A stretch of DNA of 64,000 nt from Dictyobacter aurantiacus (GCF_003967515.1 NZ_BIFQ01000001.1:1984001-2048000), one strand, 5' to 3'; shown: positions 9,029-18,344, counted from the first letter of the stretch. A program made the numbers and translations. Notes: generated by a model from the letters alone, not told the origin.

Positions 9029-10732
9029 CTACTTCGCTACTTTCTTTTTTAACCTTTTTGTAATGGTCTGCCGGGAGAGCGCTGGGTCTTCCGGCGCTTG
9101 AATATAACGAGAAATATTCAAGAGGACCCCAATGCCTGCTAACGAGATGACGAGCGAGGTCCCTCCGTAACTGATAAAAGGCAACGGCACACCCGTGTAG
9201 GGTATCGTCCCGGTTGTGGCACCGATATTGATCATGGCCTGCACAACGATCCAGGTGGTAATGCCGGTAGCCAGCAAGGCTCCATAGACATCCTGAGTGC
9301 GGCGCGCCAGGCGAAAACCGCGAAATGCCAGTACCATAAATAGCGCGATCACAACCATACAGCCAATATATCCCATCTCCTCACCCACAATAGCAAAGAT
9401 AGAGTCAATATAGGGCAGCGGCAAATAACCTGTCTTCTGCCGGCTTGCTCCTAGACCAACCCCTAACCAGCCGCCTGAGCCCAGCGCTAACAGCGATTGG
9501 TACAGCTGCAGATTAATATCGGTCGTATATTTAAACGGATTAAGGAAACCAATCAAACGGTAATAGCGATATCCGCTAAAAGCCTGGGACAAAAAGATTA
9601 AAAATCCACAGCCCAGGGCCAGCAAAAATTGTAAGATGTTTGCTCCCGCCGTAAAAAACATGGCGGTCGTCAAAACCGCGATAACACTGGCGGTTCCCAT
9701 ATCTTTCTGCAATAAAACCAGACCAAGCACCAGGCCAAGCAACAACACAAAAGGCGTAAGTCCATACAGGAAGGTTCCTACCTGTTTGCCTTTGCGAGCG
9801 AGCCAATCAGCAATATACAAAGCCAGCACCAGTTTGATCAACTCGCTGGGTTGGAATGAGAAAAAAGATCCAAAGACCAGCCAGCGCGAGGCACCATACG
9901 CATTAGAGCCGATAAACAATACCGCCGCCAACAGGGGAAGCCCGATGGCCAGTCCCAACAGGGAGAAGCGACGCCAGATGCGATAATCGATGCGCATCGT
10001 TACCAGCATAGCGACCACCCCTAATACAGCTCCCAGGAGCTGCTTCTGAAAAAAGTATGACGCATCGCCGAAATAGCGCGCCGACGCGAACGAGCTGGCG
10101 CTATAAACCATAATCAGTCCGATGCACAGCAGGGCCAACACCGCCACCAGCAAGATCGGGTCCGGTTTGCCAGGCACACGCGGGAGGAACATCTCCAGCG
10201 CGGCCAGCTTCTCCTGCTCCTCTTCGCTGATCACCTGTAGCGGCTTGCTCGATCGCACGGGCGGCTTGTTGCGCAAGAGATCGGCCGTCTGCCTTGGCAA
10301 GACCGTGCGCCCGAAGGGTCCGCGTCCACCCGGCGAGAGCTCAACCGGCTCCTGCGGCGTTACCTCCGGGACATTAGCCGCTTCCGGTGCATCCGCTTCA
10401 TTCATCGTCGCCATAAGAGGGCGGTTTCTCATACGCGGCAAACTCTTGCGCATCGTCTTTTGATCAGCCAGCGTGTCTTCTGCCGCATAACTCATTTTGA
10501 CGCGTCGAGCCATCACTGCCTGGGTCGCCCTGCGCTTCATCGGCTTAGCCCCGTGGGTCGGAGGCGGCAACGGCTTGCGCCTGCTTCCTCCCGCTGAAGG
10601 CTGCTGACCCTTCAGTTCGATCGACTCCAGGGCAGGAGAGCGAAACGTGGGAGGGGCCAGGTCTTTGCGCCTCGCACCCTTCATCATCCTCTCTCCCGCA
10701 TTCTTTCCTCGATTGAATTTATCTTGTGGCAT
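9029..10732 (-). CDS. ftsW: Septal peptidoglycan polymerase FtsW (SEDS family)
   Basis: 567 aa. About the first 190 residues are cytosolic, basic and Pro-rich with no recognisable fold. The SEDS membrane core follows with about ten membrane segments, starting PDPILLVAVLALLCIGLIMV. Conserved family segments include FSFQPSELIKLVLALY, QKDMGTASV and, near the C-terminus, GVPLPFISYGGTS. SEDS proteins polymerise glycan from lipid II with a class B PBP; the partner here is the ftsI product two genes upstream. FtsW is favoured over RodA because of the dcw location. The extended N-terminus is much longer than usual. The ribosome site is weak (AAGAAG). Confidence 0.95.
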   Translation of the reverse strand: MPQDKFNRGKNAGERMMKGARRKDLAPPTFRSPALESIELKGQQPSAGGSRRKPLPPPTHGAKPMKRRATQAVMARRVKMSYAAEDTLADQKTMRKSLPRMRNRPLMATMNEADAPEAANVPEVTPQEPVELSPGGRGPFGRTVLPRQTADLLRNKPPVRSSKPLQVISEEEQEKLAALEMFLPRVPGKPDPILLVAVLALLCIGLIMVYSASSFASARYFGDASYFFQKQLLGAVLGVVAMLVTMRIDYRIWRRFSLLGLAIGLPLLAAVLFIGSNAYGASRWLVFGSFFSFQPSELIKLVLALYIADWLARKGKQVGTFLYGLTPFVLLLGLVLGLVLLQKDMGTASVIAVLTTAMFFTAGANILQFLLALGCGFLIFLSQAFSGYRYYRLIGFLNPFKYTTDINLQLYQSLLALGSGGWLGVGLGASRQKTGYLPLPYIDSIFAIVGEEMGYIGCMVVIALFMVLAFRGFRLARRTQDVYGALLATGITTWIVVQAMINIGATTGTIPYTGVPLPFISYGGTSLVISLAGIGVLLNISRYIQAPEDPALSRQTITKRLKKKVAK

Positions 10733-10936
10733 GAAGCTTCTTTCACTTAGCTAGCTGACACATTACGACCTTGACATAGAACGCATTTTCTAGTACAATT
10801 ATGTTTGGCAAGGTTCCTAATACATTCTCTCTTGACGAATAGGAATGTCTCTGTACATTGCTATTCGCTAAGAGACGAAGGTGGCAGCACATAATCTTTT
10901 TCATTTCTTCAATCCATTTGAGGATATCGCAATACA

Positions 10937-11284
10937 TTAGTGCTGCTTAGACGATGAACCCTCGTCATCTTGCTGAGCGGATTGCTCTTGCATAACCTCG
11001 AGCATCTGCTCGACTTCTTTATCGCTGATCTGTAAGCGTGTCTTATGCAGATCAACTATTTCAACACCCTTAGCTTGTATTAACGTACTCCAGGGGTCAC
11101 TTTCGAGCGTCGGGATGCCTCCCTGGTCTTTTTCCACGCGCTCAATGTCGTCTGCCCCCTGCTGTAACTTGCCCTGCGACTGGCGCCCGAGCAGTTCCTG
11201 CCAGGCGGCGCTCAGCTCCTGCTGCCCATCCGAGATGTCCTGATCTTGCTGTGAACGTTTCTTTTTATCTTTCATCTCACTCAC
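10937..11284 (-). CDS. Hypothetical hydrophilic protein in the dcw cluster
   Basis: 115 aa, not recognised. It is rich in Gln, Glu, Asp and Lys with no membrane segment. The middle contains DPWSTLIQAKGVEIVDLHKTRL, split here as a short ordered stretch, and the end is a likely helix (KEVEQMLEVMQEQ) with a polar tail. It begins at GTG with AAGG five bases upstream; an ATG three codons later is possible. Its place between ftsI and ftsW suggests a division role, but nothing in the sequence proves it. Confidence 0.6.
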   Translation of the reverse strand: MSEMKDKKKRSQQDQDISDGQQELSAAWQELLGRQSQGKLQQGADDIERVEKDQGGIPTLESDPWSTLIQAKGVEIVDLHKTRLQISDKEVEQMLEVMQEQSAQQDDEGSSSKQH

Positions 11285-11408
11285 ACCTACCTTGTCAACA
11301 CACTACATTCCCTGCACACCCACACAGCTCCCTCCACCATCTTCGTGCACTACAAAGTTCCGCGCTATCTTCTCAACTACATTTTCCAGCCTCTGACCGC
11401 CGAGCTCA

Positions 11409-13160
11409 TTAGCTGGCGGCATCGGGTGGAATGCTATAGTGCCACATCAATTGTTGCGCGATATCCTTCCACACCGGTCCGGCCGCGCTTCCTCCATAGA
11501 TAGTCGCTGTTGGGTGATCGATCTTCACCAGGATAACAAACTGTGGGTTTGAAGCCGGTAGAAAACCTGCCATTGAGGCATCGGTATTTGTATCCGCCAA
11601 ACCCTGTATGGTTGCCGTTCCGGTCTTTATCGCGACGCGATAGCCGGGAACAATATCTTTATTAAATTGGGCTACGCTCTCCAGCATGGAGGTCAACGTT
11701 TTGGCCGTATCGGCACTGATCACCTGCCGTTCTTCATGCGGCTGAATGGTGGTCGTATGATCTTTGTCTCGCAACGACGAGACAAGATAGGGCTGCATCA
11801 AAACACCATCGTTGGCGATCGCCTGGTAGGCCGAGGCCATCTGCAGCGGGGTTACCAGAATACTCTGCCCAAAGGATTGGCGCGCCAGATCGCTGGGCGA
11901 CCAGTCCTTGGAAACCGGTGTGCGATAGGCGCCGGCCGACTCGGGATCCAGGACGCCGGTGCGCTGTCCGAAGCCGAAGCGCTGCAGGTAAGGATAAAAA
12001 CCTCTGGCACCCAGCTTCTGTGTGGCCACCCAGGCGGCTCCGACATTGGCTGAATGCTCCAATACCTGCGTCATAGACTCGGTGCCATAGCCCAGGTTAT
12101 GCCAGTTCGCAACCGTCGGTGTTCCATCTTTAAAGGCAAGGTAGCCGGGATCCTGAATGGTATCGGTTGGTTTGATCAGGTGCTGATCAAGCGCGGCCGC
12201 CATCGTGACGGCCTTCATGGTCGAACCCGGCTCATAGGCACAATAGACAACCGGATTGCTATACACCTCGAGTTGACCCCGGCAATCGGTGTCACCGGCG
12301 TACTTGCTATAATCGTTAGGGTCAAACGAGGGGGCTCCGGCCATCGCCACGATCGCGCCCGTGCGCGCATTAAGCACTACCGCGGTTCCGCTCATGGCTC
12401 CCATCTGCTTGACGCGCGCCTCCAGGTCGGTCTGCAGCTGGTATTGAATGGTACTATCGATGGTCAGGGTTATATCATCTCCAGGGACCGCGTTCTGCTC
12501 AAAGCTGGGACCCACGGTTAAAGGATTGCCGTTGAGGTCCGTTTCAGCCGAAAAACTGCCCGCCTTACCAGAAAGCAGCTGATTGTATTTTTTTTCGATG
12601 CCATAGATCCCCTGCGGCGAGCCACCGGTCGCGCCTTCCTGCACGAATCCCAGGGTCTGTGCCGCCAGATCGTTGCCTGGATAGGTACGCCAGGTACGCG
12701 GCTCCAAAAAGATATAGGGCAGATGCAGATTTTTCAATTTCTGACTCTGGTCTGGCGTGATCGAGATGGCTACCCGCACCGTCGGAGCCGAAGAGTTGAA
12801 GGCGCTCGTTAACTTCTCTTTGGGTATATTGTTCAGCACCCCGCTCAACTTCTGAATCAGGGTATCGCGCTCGCTCTGATAAGTATCGGGATAATCCGTT
12901 ACCAGCTGTGATGGCTCGATATACACATCGTCTCGTACCACGTTGGTCGCCAGCAACTGTCCCGCGTCGTCATAGATGCGCCCTCGTGGCGCGTTCAACG
13001 TCTGACTTTGCAGATGCTCGGCATTGGCGGCCTTCGCCAACTGTGGACCCTGCATTACCTGCCAGTAGTAGAGTCGTCCAGAAAGAAGCACCATGCCAGC
13101 GCAGACCAGCAGAAAGATAACCATCTGGCGGTTACGTGCACGGCGTAGCTCTGTACTCAT
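11409..13160 (-). CDS. ftsI: Class B penicillin-binding protein (FtsI/PBP2-type transpeptidase)
   Basis: 583 aa. One membrane anchor at about 13-32, the PBP dimerisation domain starting at LNAPRGRIYD, and a C-terminal transpeptidase domain. The three active-site motifs are present: the nucleophile in EPGSTMKAV, the SxN motif in HSANVG, and KTG in IKTGTATIQG. It cross-links septal peptidoglycan and should pair with FtsW. No PASTA repeats follow the catalytic domain. GGAGA lies 8 nt before the ATG. It comes 70 bp after ftsL. Confidence 0.96.
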   Translation of the reverse strand: MSTELRRARNRQMVIFLLVCAGMVLLSGRLYYWQVMQGPQLAKAANAEHLQSQTLNAPRGRIYDDAGQLLATNVVRDDVYIEPSQLVTDYPDTYQSERDTLIQKLSGVLNNIPKEKLTSAFNSSAPTVRVAISITPDQSQKLKNLHLPYIFLEPRTWRTYPGNDLAAQTLGFVQEGATGGSPQGIYGIEKKYNQLLSGKAGSFSAETDLNGNPLTVGPSFEQNAVPGDDITLTIDSTIQYQLQTDLEARVKQMGAMSGTAVVLNARTGAIVAMAGAPSFDPNDYSKYAGDTDCRGQLEVYSNPVVYCAYEPGSTMKAVTMAAALDQHLIKPTDTIQDPGYLAFKDGTPTVANWHNLGYGTESMTQVLEHSANVGAAWVATQKLGARGFYPYLQRFGFGQRTGVLDPESAGAYRTPVSKDWSPSDLARQSFGQSILVTPLQMASAYQAIANDGVLMQPYLVSSLRDKDHTTTIQPHEERQVISADTAKTLTSMLESVAQFNKDIVPGYRVAIKTGTATIQGLADTNTDASMAGFLPASNPQFVILVKIDHPTATIYGGSAAGPVWKDIAQQLMWHYSIPPDAAS

Positions 13161-13230
13161 CTACAAAATCTCCTCATTCAGGTAACCTGTGTGCAATCAG
13201 TCAATCAGTTAACCAGTTTTTTGTCTATCG

Positions 13231-13647
13231 CTAATTATCATTGGGTCCTGGATCATGGATGGGCTGTAAATTGGGAATTTTAATGACATTGACATGCGCC
13301 GGGTCAGCGGGTACCAGACCGTTTTTTTTCGCCTGTTCACTGATATAGGCGGGCGAACGCTCAATGGCGATGGTCTGGGCCAGATCCTGGTTTTCTCGTT
13401 GCAGTGTGGCCTGCTCGCTCCGCATCTGCTGCAATTGCTGGTTAGCGACGGCTGACTGGCCAACCTGGGCCAGGTAAAGTACCGCCATCAAAGCGATCAG
13501 CAGCACGCTGGTAATCGATAAGGCCGCCGGCCCCATATGAAAGAAAAAGGGGCGCAACTGACGCCGTCTTTTCGCCGCAAAGACCGATCTGGGTATAACC
13601 GGCCGTTCTTTCCGAGCCTCGTTATTGAGCTGTTTCAGGCCATACAT
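13231..13647 (-). CDS. ftsL: FtsL/DivIC-like septum protein
   Basis: 138 aa from the ATG at 13647, chosen because GAAGGA sits 9 nt upstream; longer in-frame starts up to 13710 have no such site. A basic cytosolic part is followed by one membrane segment (about 40-63) and a coiled coil rich in Gln and Glu (LQQMRSEQATLQREN). The final part, ISEQAKKNGLVPADP, resembles the post-coil region of FtsL. Such proteins bridge FtsQ and FtsW/FtsI. Assigned by position between rsmH and ftsI and by shape, since the family is poorly conserved. Confidence 0.8.
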   Translation of the reverse strand: MYGLKQLNNEARKERPVIPRSVFAAKRRRQLRPFFFHMGPAALSITSVLLIALMAVLYLAQVGQSAVANQQLQQMRSEQATLQRENQDLAQTIAIERSPAYISEQAKKNGLVPADPAHVNVIKIPNLQPIHDPGPNDN

Positions 13648-13736
13648 ACGCTGCGTTCCTTCGAGATGGTTAATCATTCTGCAGATACGCCCGTGTAGAG
13701 ATATCCGCATCCTTACACACCCCTACATGTGACGCA

Positions 13737-14735
13737 CTACGAATTATTCTGCAATACTTCAGCTGCTCGCAATTTGGCGCTACGAGCGCGAGGGTTGCTG
13801 GCGATCTCCTGCTCACCTGGTATGACAGGTTTGCTTGTCAGGTTGCGTAAACGAGCTTTATGACCACAGATACATACAGGAAGGCGAGGCGGGCAGAGGC
13901 AATCGGTGGCCTCGCGCCGGATATATTCCTTGACGATTCTATCTTCTAGCGAGTGAAACGCGATGATTACCATGCGCCCCTTTTCCCCGTGCCCCTCTTC
14001 ATCGCCCCTTGTCTTTCCCTCAAGAACATCCACAATTTGCGGCAATACTGCTTCCAGACGCTCTAATTCGCCGTTCACAGCGATTCGTAGAGCCTGAAAT
14101 GCGCGCGTGGCTGGATGAATGGCACCATGCTTATGTGGTACACCGGCGGCTATCAAGGACGCCAGTTGAGCCGTACGCGTGATAGGTGTTTTCTCCCGCT
14201 CACGCACAATGCGTCGTGCAATCTGGCGTGAGCGCGTCTCTTCACCATAGCGCCAGAAGATATCCGCCAGTTCCTGCTCGCTCGCGCCGTTCACCAGATC
14301 AGCGGCGGTTAACGGCGACGCCTGATTCAGGCGCATATCTAATGGACCATCCGCGCTAAAAGCAAAGCCACGCTCTGGATTGTCCATCTGGTCCGAGGAA
14401 AATCCCAGATCCAGTAAGACACCCTGCACCCCCTTTCCACCCCCAAAACCAGTCTGTTCCACGATCTGTGCCAGGTCAGAAAAATTACCATGTGCCAGAA
14501 CCAGGCGGCCATTGGCAACGAACTCAGCCAGACGTTCGCCCACACGGGCCAGTGCCTGGCTATCGGTATCAATACCCAGAACCTTGCCATCGGGAGCGCT
14601 GCGCTCCAGGATTGCCGCCGTGTGGCCACCGCCACCTAACGTGCCATCGATATAGAGTCCTCCAGGTTTTGGCTGGAGGTATGTCAGCACCTCGTTTGGC
14701 ATTACTGACACATGTTGTGTTTGTTCCATTGTCAT
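13737..14735 (-). CDS. rsmH: 16S rRNA (cytosine(1402)-N4)-methyltransferase RsmH
   Basis: About 332 aa, SAM-dependent enzyme that methylates C1402 in the ribosomal decoding centre. The N-terminal HVSVMPNEVL and DGTLGGGGHTAAIL (SAM loop) and the later LDLGFSSDQMDNPERGFAF are family signatures. IIAFHSLEDRIVKEYI lies near the C-terminus. Start is uncertain: ATG at 14735 or 14729, and a TTG at 14738; none has a clear ribosome site. It follows mraZ by about 50 bp, as in most dcw clusters. Confidence 0.96.
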   Translation of the reverse strand: MTMEQTQHVSVMPNEVLTYLQPKPGGLYIDGTLGGGGHTAAILERSAPDGKVLGIDTDSQALARVGERLAEFVANGRLVLAHGNFSDLAQIVEQTGFGGGKGVQGVLLDLGFSSDQMDNPERGFAFSADGPLDMRLNQASPLTAADLVNGASEQELADIFWRYGEETRSRQIARRIVREREKTPITRTAQLASLIAAGVPHKHGAIHPATRAFQALRIAVNGELERLEAVLPQIVDVLEGKTRGDEEGHGEKGRMVIIAFHSLEDRIVKEYIRREATDCLCPPRLPVCICGHKARLRNLTSKPVIPGEQEIASNPRARSAKLRAAEVLQNNS

Positions 14736-14787
14736 CAAATTGATAAAAATCTAGAATTTCGAATCTGTTATGTATTGCTTGTGTTCA

Positions 14788-15195
14788 TTAAAAAGGAATA
14801 TTACTTCCTTCCGCATCGAGTCGTGCCTGGTACTCCTGCCAGGTCGCGCGATCCCAAATTTCAATATGGTCTCGCACACCCGCCACGGTTACTTCACTAC
14901 TTAAATTTGCATAAGCTCGTAATTTAGCCGGGATTACCATACGTCCCTGTGAATCTAAATCAATTTCACTGGCACTGGGATAGATGCGCCGTTCGAAATC
15001 GCGGAGATCATCGCTCGACAGGCCCGCAACCAGTTCATTTGAGCGCCGCTCCCAGTGTTCCGCCGTATAGATAGACAGGCATGTTCCCATACCTTTGCTA
15101 ACAACCGCGCCCTTATCTATCTGTGAGCGAAATCTGGCCGGAACCGCCATACGCCCCTTCGTGTCGATTGTATGCTCGTACTCACCTAGAAACAT
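14788..15195 (-). CDS. mraZ: Transcriptional regulator MraZ
   Basis: 135 aa. Two SpoVT/AbrB-like halves, each with the DxxGR motif: DTKGRMAVPARFR near residue 11 and DSQGRMVIPAKLR near residue 81. MraZ rings bind repeated TGGGN boxes before their own operon and control dcw transcription. GGAAG lies 6 nt before the ATG. First gene of the cluster, with candidate boxes just upstream. Confidence 0.96.
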   Translation of the reverse strand: MFLGEYEHTIDTKGRMAVPARFRSQIDKGAVVSKGMGTCLSIYTAEHWERRSNELVAGLSSDDLRDFERRIYPSASEIDLDSQGRMVIPAKLRAYANLSSEVTVAGVRDHIEIWDRATWQEYQARLDAEGSNIPF

Positions 15196-15270
15196 AGCTA
15201 GCTTCCATACTTTCTCAACGGCAGTTGCGGGATATCCACAGTGAAATTTCTCAGAAATCGAGTACTATTC

Positions 15271-15334
15271 TGCCATACTTCCCCATCTCCGCCACTAATA
15301 CTATAGACTCACCAAAATTCCCCACTTTTCCCCA
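15271..15334 (-). promoter_or_regulatory. Candidate MraZ operator boxes
   Basis: On the minus strand TGGGG occurs at 15330-15334 and 15320-15324, exactly 10 bp apart, each preceded by an AAG or AAAG stretch. A third TGGGG lies at 15281-15285 and a weaker TGGCA at 15271-15275, again 10 bp apart. This spacing matches known MraZ boxes (TGGGN plus 5 nt). Confidence 0.7.
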
Positions 15335-15397
15335 CTTCATTGTAACACTTCTTAGGCATGTGGGAAAAGAGTCTTTGCGGCCAATTTTGCTCCGACA

Positions 15398-15417
15398 GGT
15401 GGATAACTTGTGGATAA
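15398..15417 (-). promoter_or_regulatory. Pair of DnaA boxes upstream of mraZ
   Basis: Minus-strand TTATCCACA (15409-15417) and TTATCCACC (15398-15406), 11 bp apart start to start. A one-mismatch box ATATCCACA lies at 15232-15240 on the plus strand. They may couple dcw transcription to DnaA or belong to a replication-related site. Confidence 0.6.
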
Positions 15418-15480
15418 CTTTTTTTTGGCCCTACCAAAGAGCTGCATGAAAAGCAACAGTGACTTTATCAGTTACCTCCT

Positions 15481-15540
15481 ATACCAGGTGGTGTTGCATC
15501 ATGCGCGCCTGAGCGCGCATGATGCAACACCACCTGGTAT
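15481..15540. repeat. Long perfect hairpin with T-run
   Basis: 28-bp perfect arms around the loop CTGA, with GCGCGC on both sides of the loop, followed on the plus strand by six T. It has terminator shape but lies in a divergent region with no plus-strand gene before it. A small hairpin with GCCTGCGGC (15551-15559) follows. Confidence 0.9.
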
Positions 15541-15579
15541 TTTTTCGGCCGCCTGCGGCGGCGAGTGCATAAAACAGGT

Positions 15580-15609
15580 TTGACATTTATATTTCAAGAA
15601 AAATACAAT
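15580..15609 (+). promoter_or_regulatory. Promoter for the 15714 hydrolase gene
   Basis: TTGACA at 15580-15585, 18-bp spacer, TACAAT at 15604-15609. This is a near-consensus sigma-70 type promoter about 100 bp before the start codon. Confidence 0.7.
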
Positions 15610-15713
15610 CTAAAAAGATAGATTTCAATTGCGAAATCTTTGCAAGTAGCCACGTGCACCTACTCTTTAGTAAAGCGCAAGTAAAGCGCACATACGACAA
15701 AGGACTGTTCCCC

Positions 15714-16772
15714 ATGACACAGCAACAACCGGCTGGATCTCCGGCCCGGGATCAGGAGCGATCCCCTCTGATTCGTGAGGTCGCGGACCACATCTGGCAG
15801 ATCACCCTCCCGATTCCCTTACCGCTCAAGACGGTCAATGTCTACGCCCTGATCAGCCAGACTGGCTGGGTCCTGGTGGATACCGCGCTCGGCAGTCCAG
15901 ATACACGCGAGGCGTTTTTCAGCGCCATCGAGCAGCTCGGTCTTGATCTCAAGCAGTTGCAGGCCATTGTGCTCACACATAGACATCCAGATCACATCGG
16001 TCTTTCGGGAGAAATCCACGAGTTGAGCGGAGCTTCCATACTGATGCATCCACTGGATAGCTCAGGTATGCTTGACAGCTGGGGCGCAAACGCCCGGGCA
16101 CACCTTGCATTAACCAGCCAGTTCTTCTCCCACCATGGTCTACCACCATCCGATCACTGGTATACACGCATGTCACCCGAGATGCAGCGCACTATTTTAC
16201 GTCTACCACCAGCCTCAGCTATGCACCCGCTGGCAGATGGGCAACGGGTGGAACTGGCCGGTGACCACTATCGCGTCATCTGGCTCCCGGGCCATTCGGA
16301 CGGACAGATAGGGCTGTGGCGCGAACGCGATGGCATCTTGCTGGCAGCTGATCATGTGTTGCCGCGCATTACACCAAATATTGGCCTTTATTCGCCTCAG
16401 GATCGCCCCAATCCTCTCGCGGACTATTTCCAATCATTGAAGAAAATTGCCGCATTACCAGCACAACGTGTTTTACCCGGACATGGTGATCCATTTGACC
16501 ATCTTACCAACCGGGTTGCAGAGATTATTGAACATCATCAGCGCCGATTAAAACAAATTATAGATTTACTCGCAATACAACCTCAACCTGCGACGCAACT
16601 AACACAACAGCTATTCGGGGCCCGTCTCAAGGGCAACGAGGCACTGCATCTTGCCGTTGCAGAGATTGTTGCTCACCTGGAATATTTGCGACTCCAAAAA
16701 CAACTCATTCAACAACAAACCCAAGCAGGCATTCTATATTATGTCGTTTCCGATACATTGCTACAAAAGTAG
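15714..16772 (+). CDS. Metallo-beta-lactamase-fold hydrolase
   Basis: 352 aa from the ATG at 15714, picked because AAAGGA lies 9 nt upstream; the open frame extends 20 codons further. The metal-binding motif is HRHPDHIG, followed by later ligands in LPGHSDGQIG, AADHVLP and LPGHGDPF. After residue 250 a helical C-terminal part (RLKQIIDLLAIQPQPATQ) resembles the winged-helix tail of LACTB2-like enzymes. It probably hydrolyses a thioester, lactone or phosphodiester; the substrate cannot be told. Transcribed alone from its own promoter. Confidence 0.88.
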   Translation: MTQQQPAGSPARDQERSPLIREVADHIWQITLPIPLPLKTVNVYALISQTGWVLVDTALGSPDTREAFFSAIEQLGLDLKQLQAIVLTHRHPDHIGLSGEIHELSGASILMHPLDSSGMLDSWGANARAHLALTSQFFSHHGLPPSDHWYTRMSPEMQRTILRLPPASAMHPLADGQRVELAGDHYRVIWLPGHSDGQIGLWRERDGILLAADHVLPRITPNIGLYSPQDRPNPLADYFQSLKKIAALPAQRVLPGHGDPFDHLTNRVAEIIEHHQRRLKQIIDLLAIQPQPATQLTQQLFGARLKGNEALHLAVAEIVAHLEYLRLQKQLIQQQTQAGILYYVVSDTLLQK

Positions 16773-16969
16773 GCAGTAGGATTTGTTATAACCTTTCTAA
16801 TGCAAGAGTTTAAAGAATCGAAATACTAACTACAATCGCACAATATTCTAGAAAAGAACAACCTTATATAGAGATTTTTTGCAATTTTTTTAAGCCGATA
16901 ATAGAGGGGCGGATTGGCTCTCCAGGCTGATTCATGCTGTACTTGCTACTTTTAGAGATAGTGCGACGC

Positions 16970-16998
16970 TTGTATTTCTTAAAATCGCGTGCTATACT
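16970..16998 (+). promoter_or_regulatory. Promoter for the HU gene
   Basis: TTGTAT at 16970-16975, exactly 17 bp, then TATACT at 16993-16998. It lies about 100 bp before the HU start codon. Confidence 0.65.
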
Positions 16999-17101
16999 CC
17001 TAATCGGCAGTGAGGTTGTGACGCCGCTCTACAAGCCCGGCAAAGTGCATTTGGGCGACCAAGCGACGTGTGTTGATAGTTGCAAGGAGGAAATCGAACC
17101 T

Positions 17102-17416
17102 ATGGCCGAAAAGACCGATCAGGCTGCGGCACAAACCGTTGGCCGGCAAGAGCTATCTAAGCGCATTGCCAAGCAGGCGAAACTTTCTCAAAAGCAGGCG
17201 TCTGAGGTGCTAGAAGCCACCCTCACGGCAATCCGTGAAGCACTTCAGAATGGTGACGAGGTCCGTCTAGTAGGCTTTGGCTCTTTCAAAGTTCGCCAAA
17301 GCGCCGCACGCAAAGGGGTAAATCCACGCGACCGCAAACCAATCGAAGTGCCAGCCAAAGAGCGTGTCCGCTTTTTCCCCGGCAAAGAACTCTCGGAGGC
17401 TGTTCTCAAGAAGTAG
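17102..17416 (+). CDS. hup: HU family DNA-binding protein
   Basis: 104 aa from the ATG at 17102, which has a strong AAGGAGGA site about 9 nt upstream; a longer open frame from 16934 runs through the promoter and is not used. Helical N-terminus (ELSKRIAKQAKLSQKQ) then the beta arm with VGFGSFKVRQ and the conserved RKGVNPRDRKPIEVPA, which bends DNA in the minor groove. A Gln/Ala-rich leader of about 13 residues precedes the usual HU start. Nucleoid architecture protein, expected to be abundant. Confidence 0.95.
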   Translation: MAEKTDQAAAQTVGRQELSKRIAKQAKLSQKQASEVLEATLTAIREALQNGDEVRLVGFGSFKVRQSAARKGVNPRDRKPIEVPAKERVRFFPGKELSEAVLKK

Positions 17417-17697
17417 TAAGTCGTGACTCTGTTCTCACTGCCATACAATGCATAGCCCGCTAAGCATCATTAGCCGCGAGAGATCGGGCACCTGGCATGT
17501 GCCGGTGTCCTGGCATTCGCTCCTACACAGGCAATACGCAGAAGAATGTTGCCGCCGATGCTTTTCTGGGCTATGTTCCGTCCATTCACTCGCCACCTAT
17601 CTCAGATCTTGCTCGAAACAATACTGCTGATTGCTATTCCATTATATACACGGTTATACGCAGTCCAGTCAGGACTGATTAGTTAGCGGGGAAGTAT

Positions 17698-18243
17698 ATG
17701 ACCACATATACCATCAACGGTTCTACCCTACTCTTACAACAGGGCAATATCGTCAATGTGCAGGCCGACGCCATCGTGAACGCCGCCAACGCTGCCCTGG
17801 CTGGTGGAGGGGGCGTGGATGGAGCCATTCACAGGGCCGCGGGTCCTACTATCATGCGGGAATGCCGCCAGATCGGTGGCTGCGCAACGGGCAGCGCTGT
17901 CGCCACCGGAGCCGGCAATCTGTCTGCTCGCTATATCTTTCACGCGGTCGGTCCGATTTACCAAAACAGTGGGAATGAGCCGCAGTTACTCGCGAGCGCC
18001 TACCAGACCTGTCTGAACCTGGCTGAAGAACATCAGTTGCAGAGCATCGCCTTCCCCTCTCTTAGCACGGGCGCCTATGGCTATCCGCTCCACCTGGCGG
18101 CGCCAATCGCTCTGCGCACGGTTATTACCCACCTACAACAGCCCACCAGCCTCAAACAGGTCTACTTTATCCTTTTTGATCAGCGTACCCTCCTGGCCTA
18201 TCAGCAAGCCCTGCAAAAGTTGTTGGGCGGCGATCAGATCTGA
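17698..18243 (+). CDS. Macrodomain protein (ADP-ribose/O-acetyl-ADP-ribose hydrolase type)
   Basis: 181 aa, a single macrodomain. DAIVNAANAALAGGGGVDG and IHRAAG near residues 24-48 form the ADP-ribose site of the MacroD/YmdB type, and SLSTGAYGYP near residue 121 is the second conserved loop. Such enzymes remove ADP-ribose from proteins or O-acetyl groups from O-acetyl-ADP-ribose. GGGGAAG lies 4 nt before the ATG. The 281 bp between it and the HU gene show no gene. It may be co-transcribed with map, 101 bp downstream. Confidence 0.94.
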   Translation: MTTYTINGSTLLLQQGNIVNVQADAIVNAANAALAGGGGVDGAIHRAAGPTIMRECRQIGGCATGSAVATGAGNLSARYIFHAVGPIYQNSGNEPQLLASAYQTCLNLAEEHQLQSIAFPSLSTGAYGYPLHLAAPIALRTVITHLQQPTSLKQVYFILFDQRTLLAYQQALQKLLGGDQI

Positions 18244-18344
18244 ACATGAAATATGCAGCGCCGATTTGCCGCCACTGTATAGAAAATATATGATGTATAG
18301 GTACATTTGAATTATTTTTTTATACAGAGGGATAGCAAGAATAT

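Noticed and set aside
10743-10937. Open frame of 64 aa between the small dcw ORF and ftsW
   Set aside because: Cysteine-rich mixed sequence with no ribosome site and no family look; more likely non-coding or promoter DNA.
16934-17101. Longer HU protein starting at 16934
   Set aside because: The extra 56 codons run across a good promoter, and the ATG at 17102 has a strong ribosome site.
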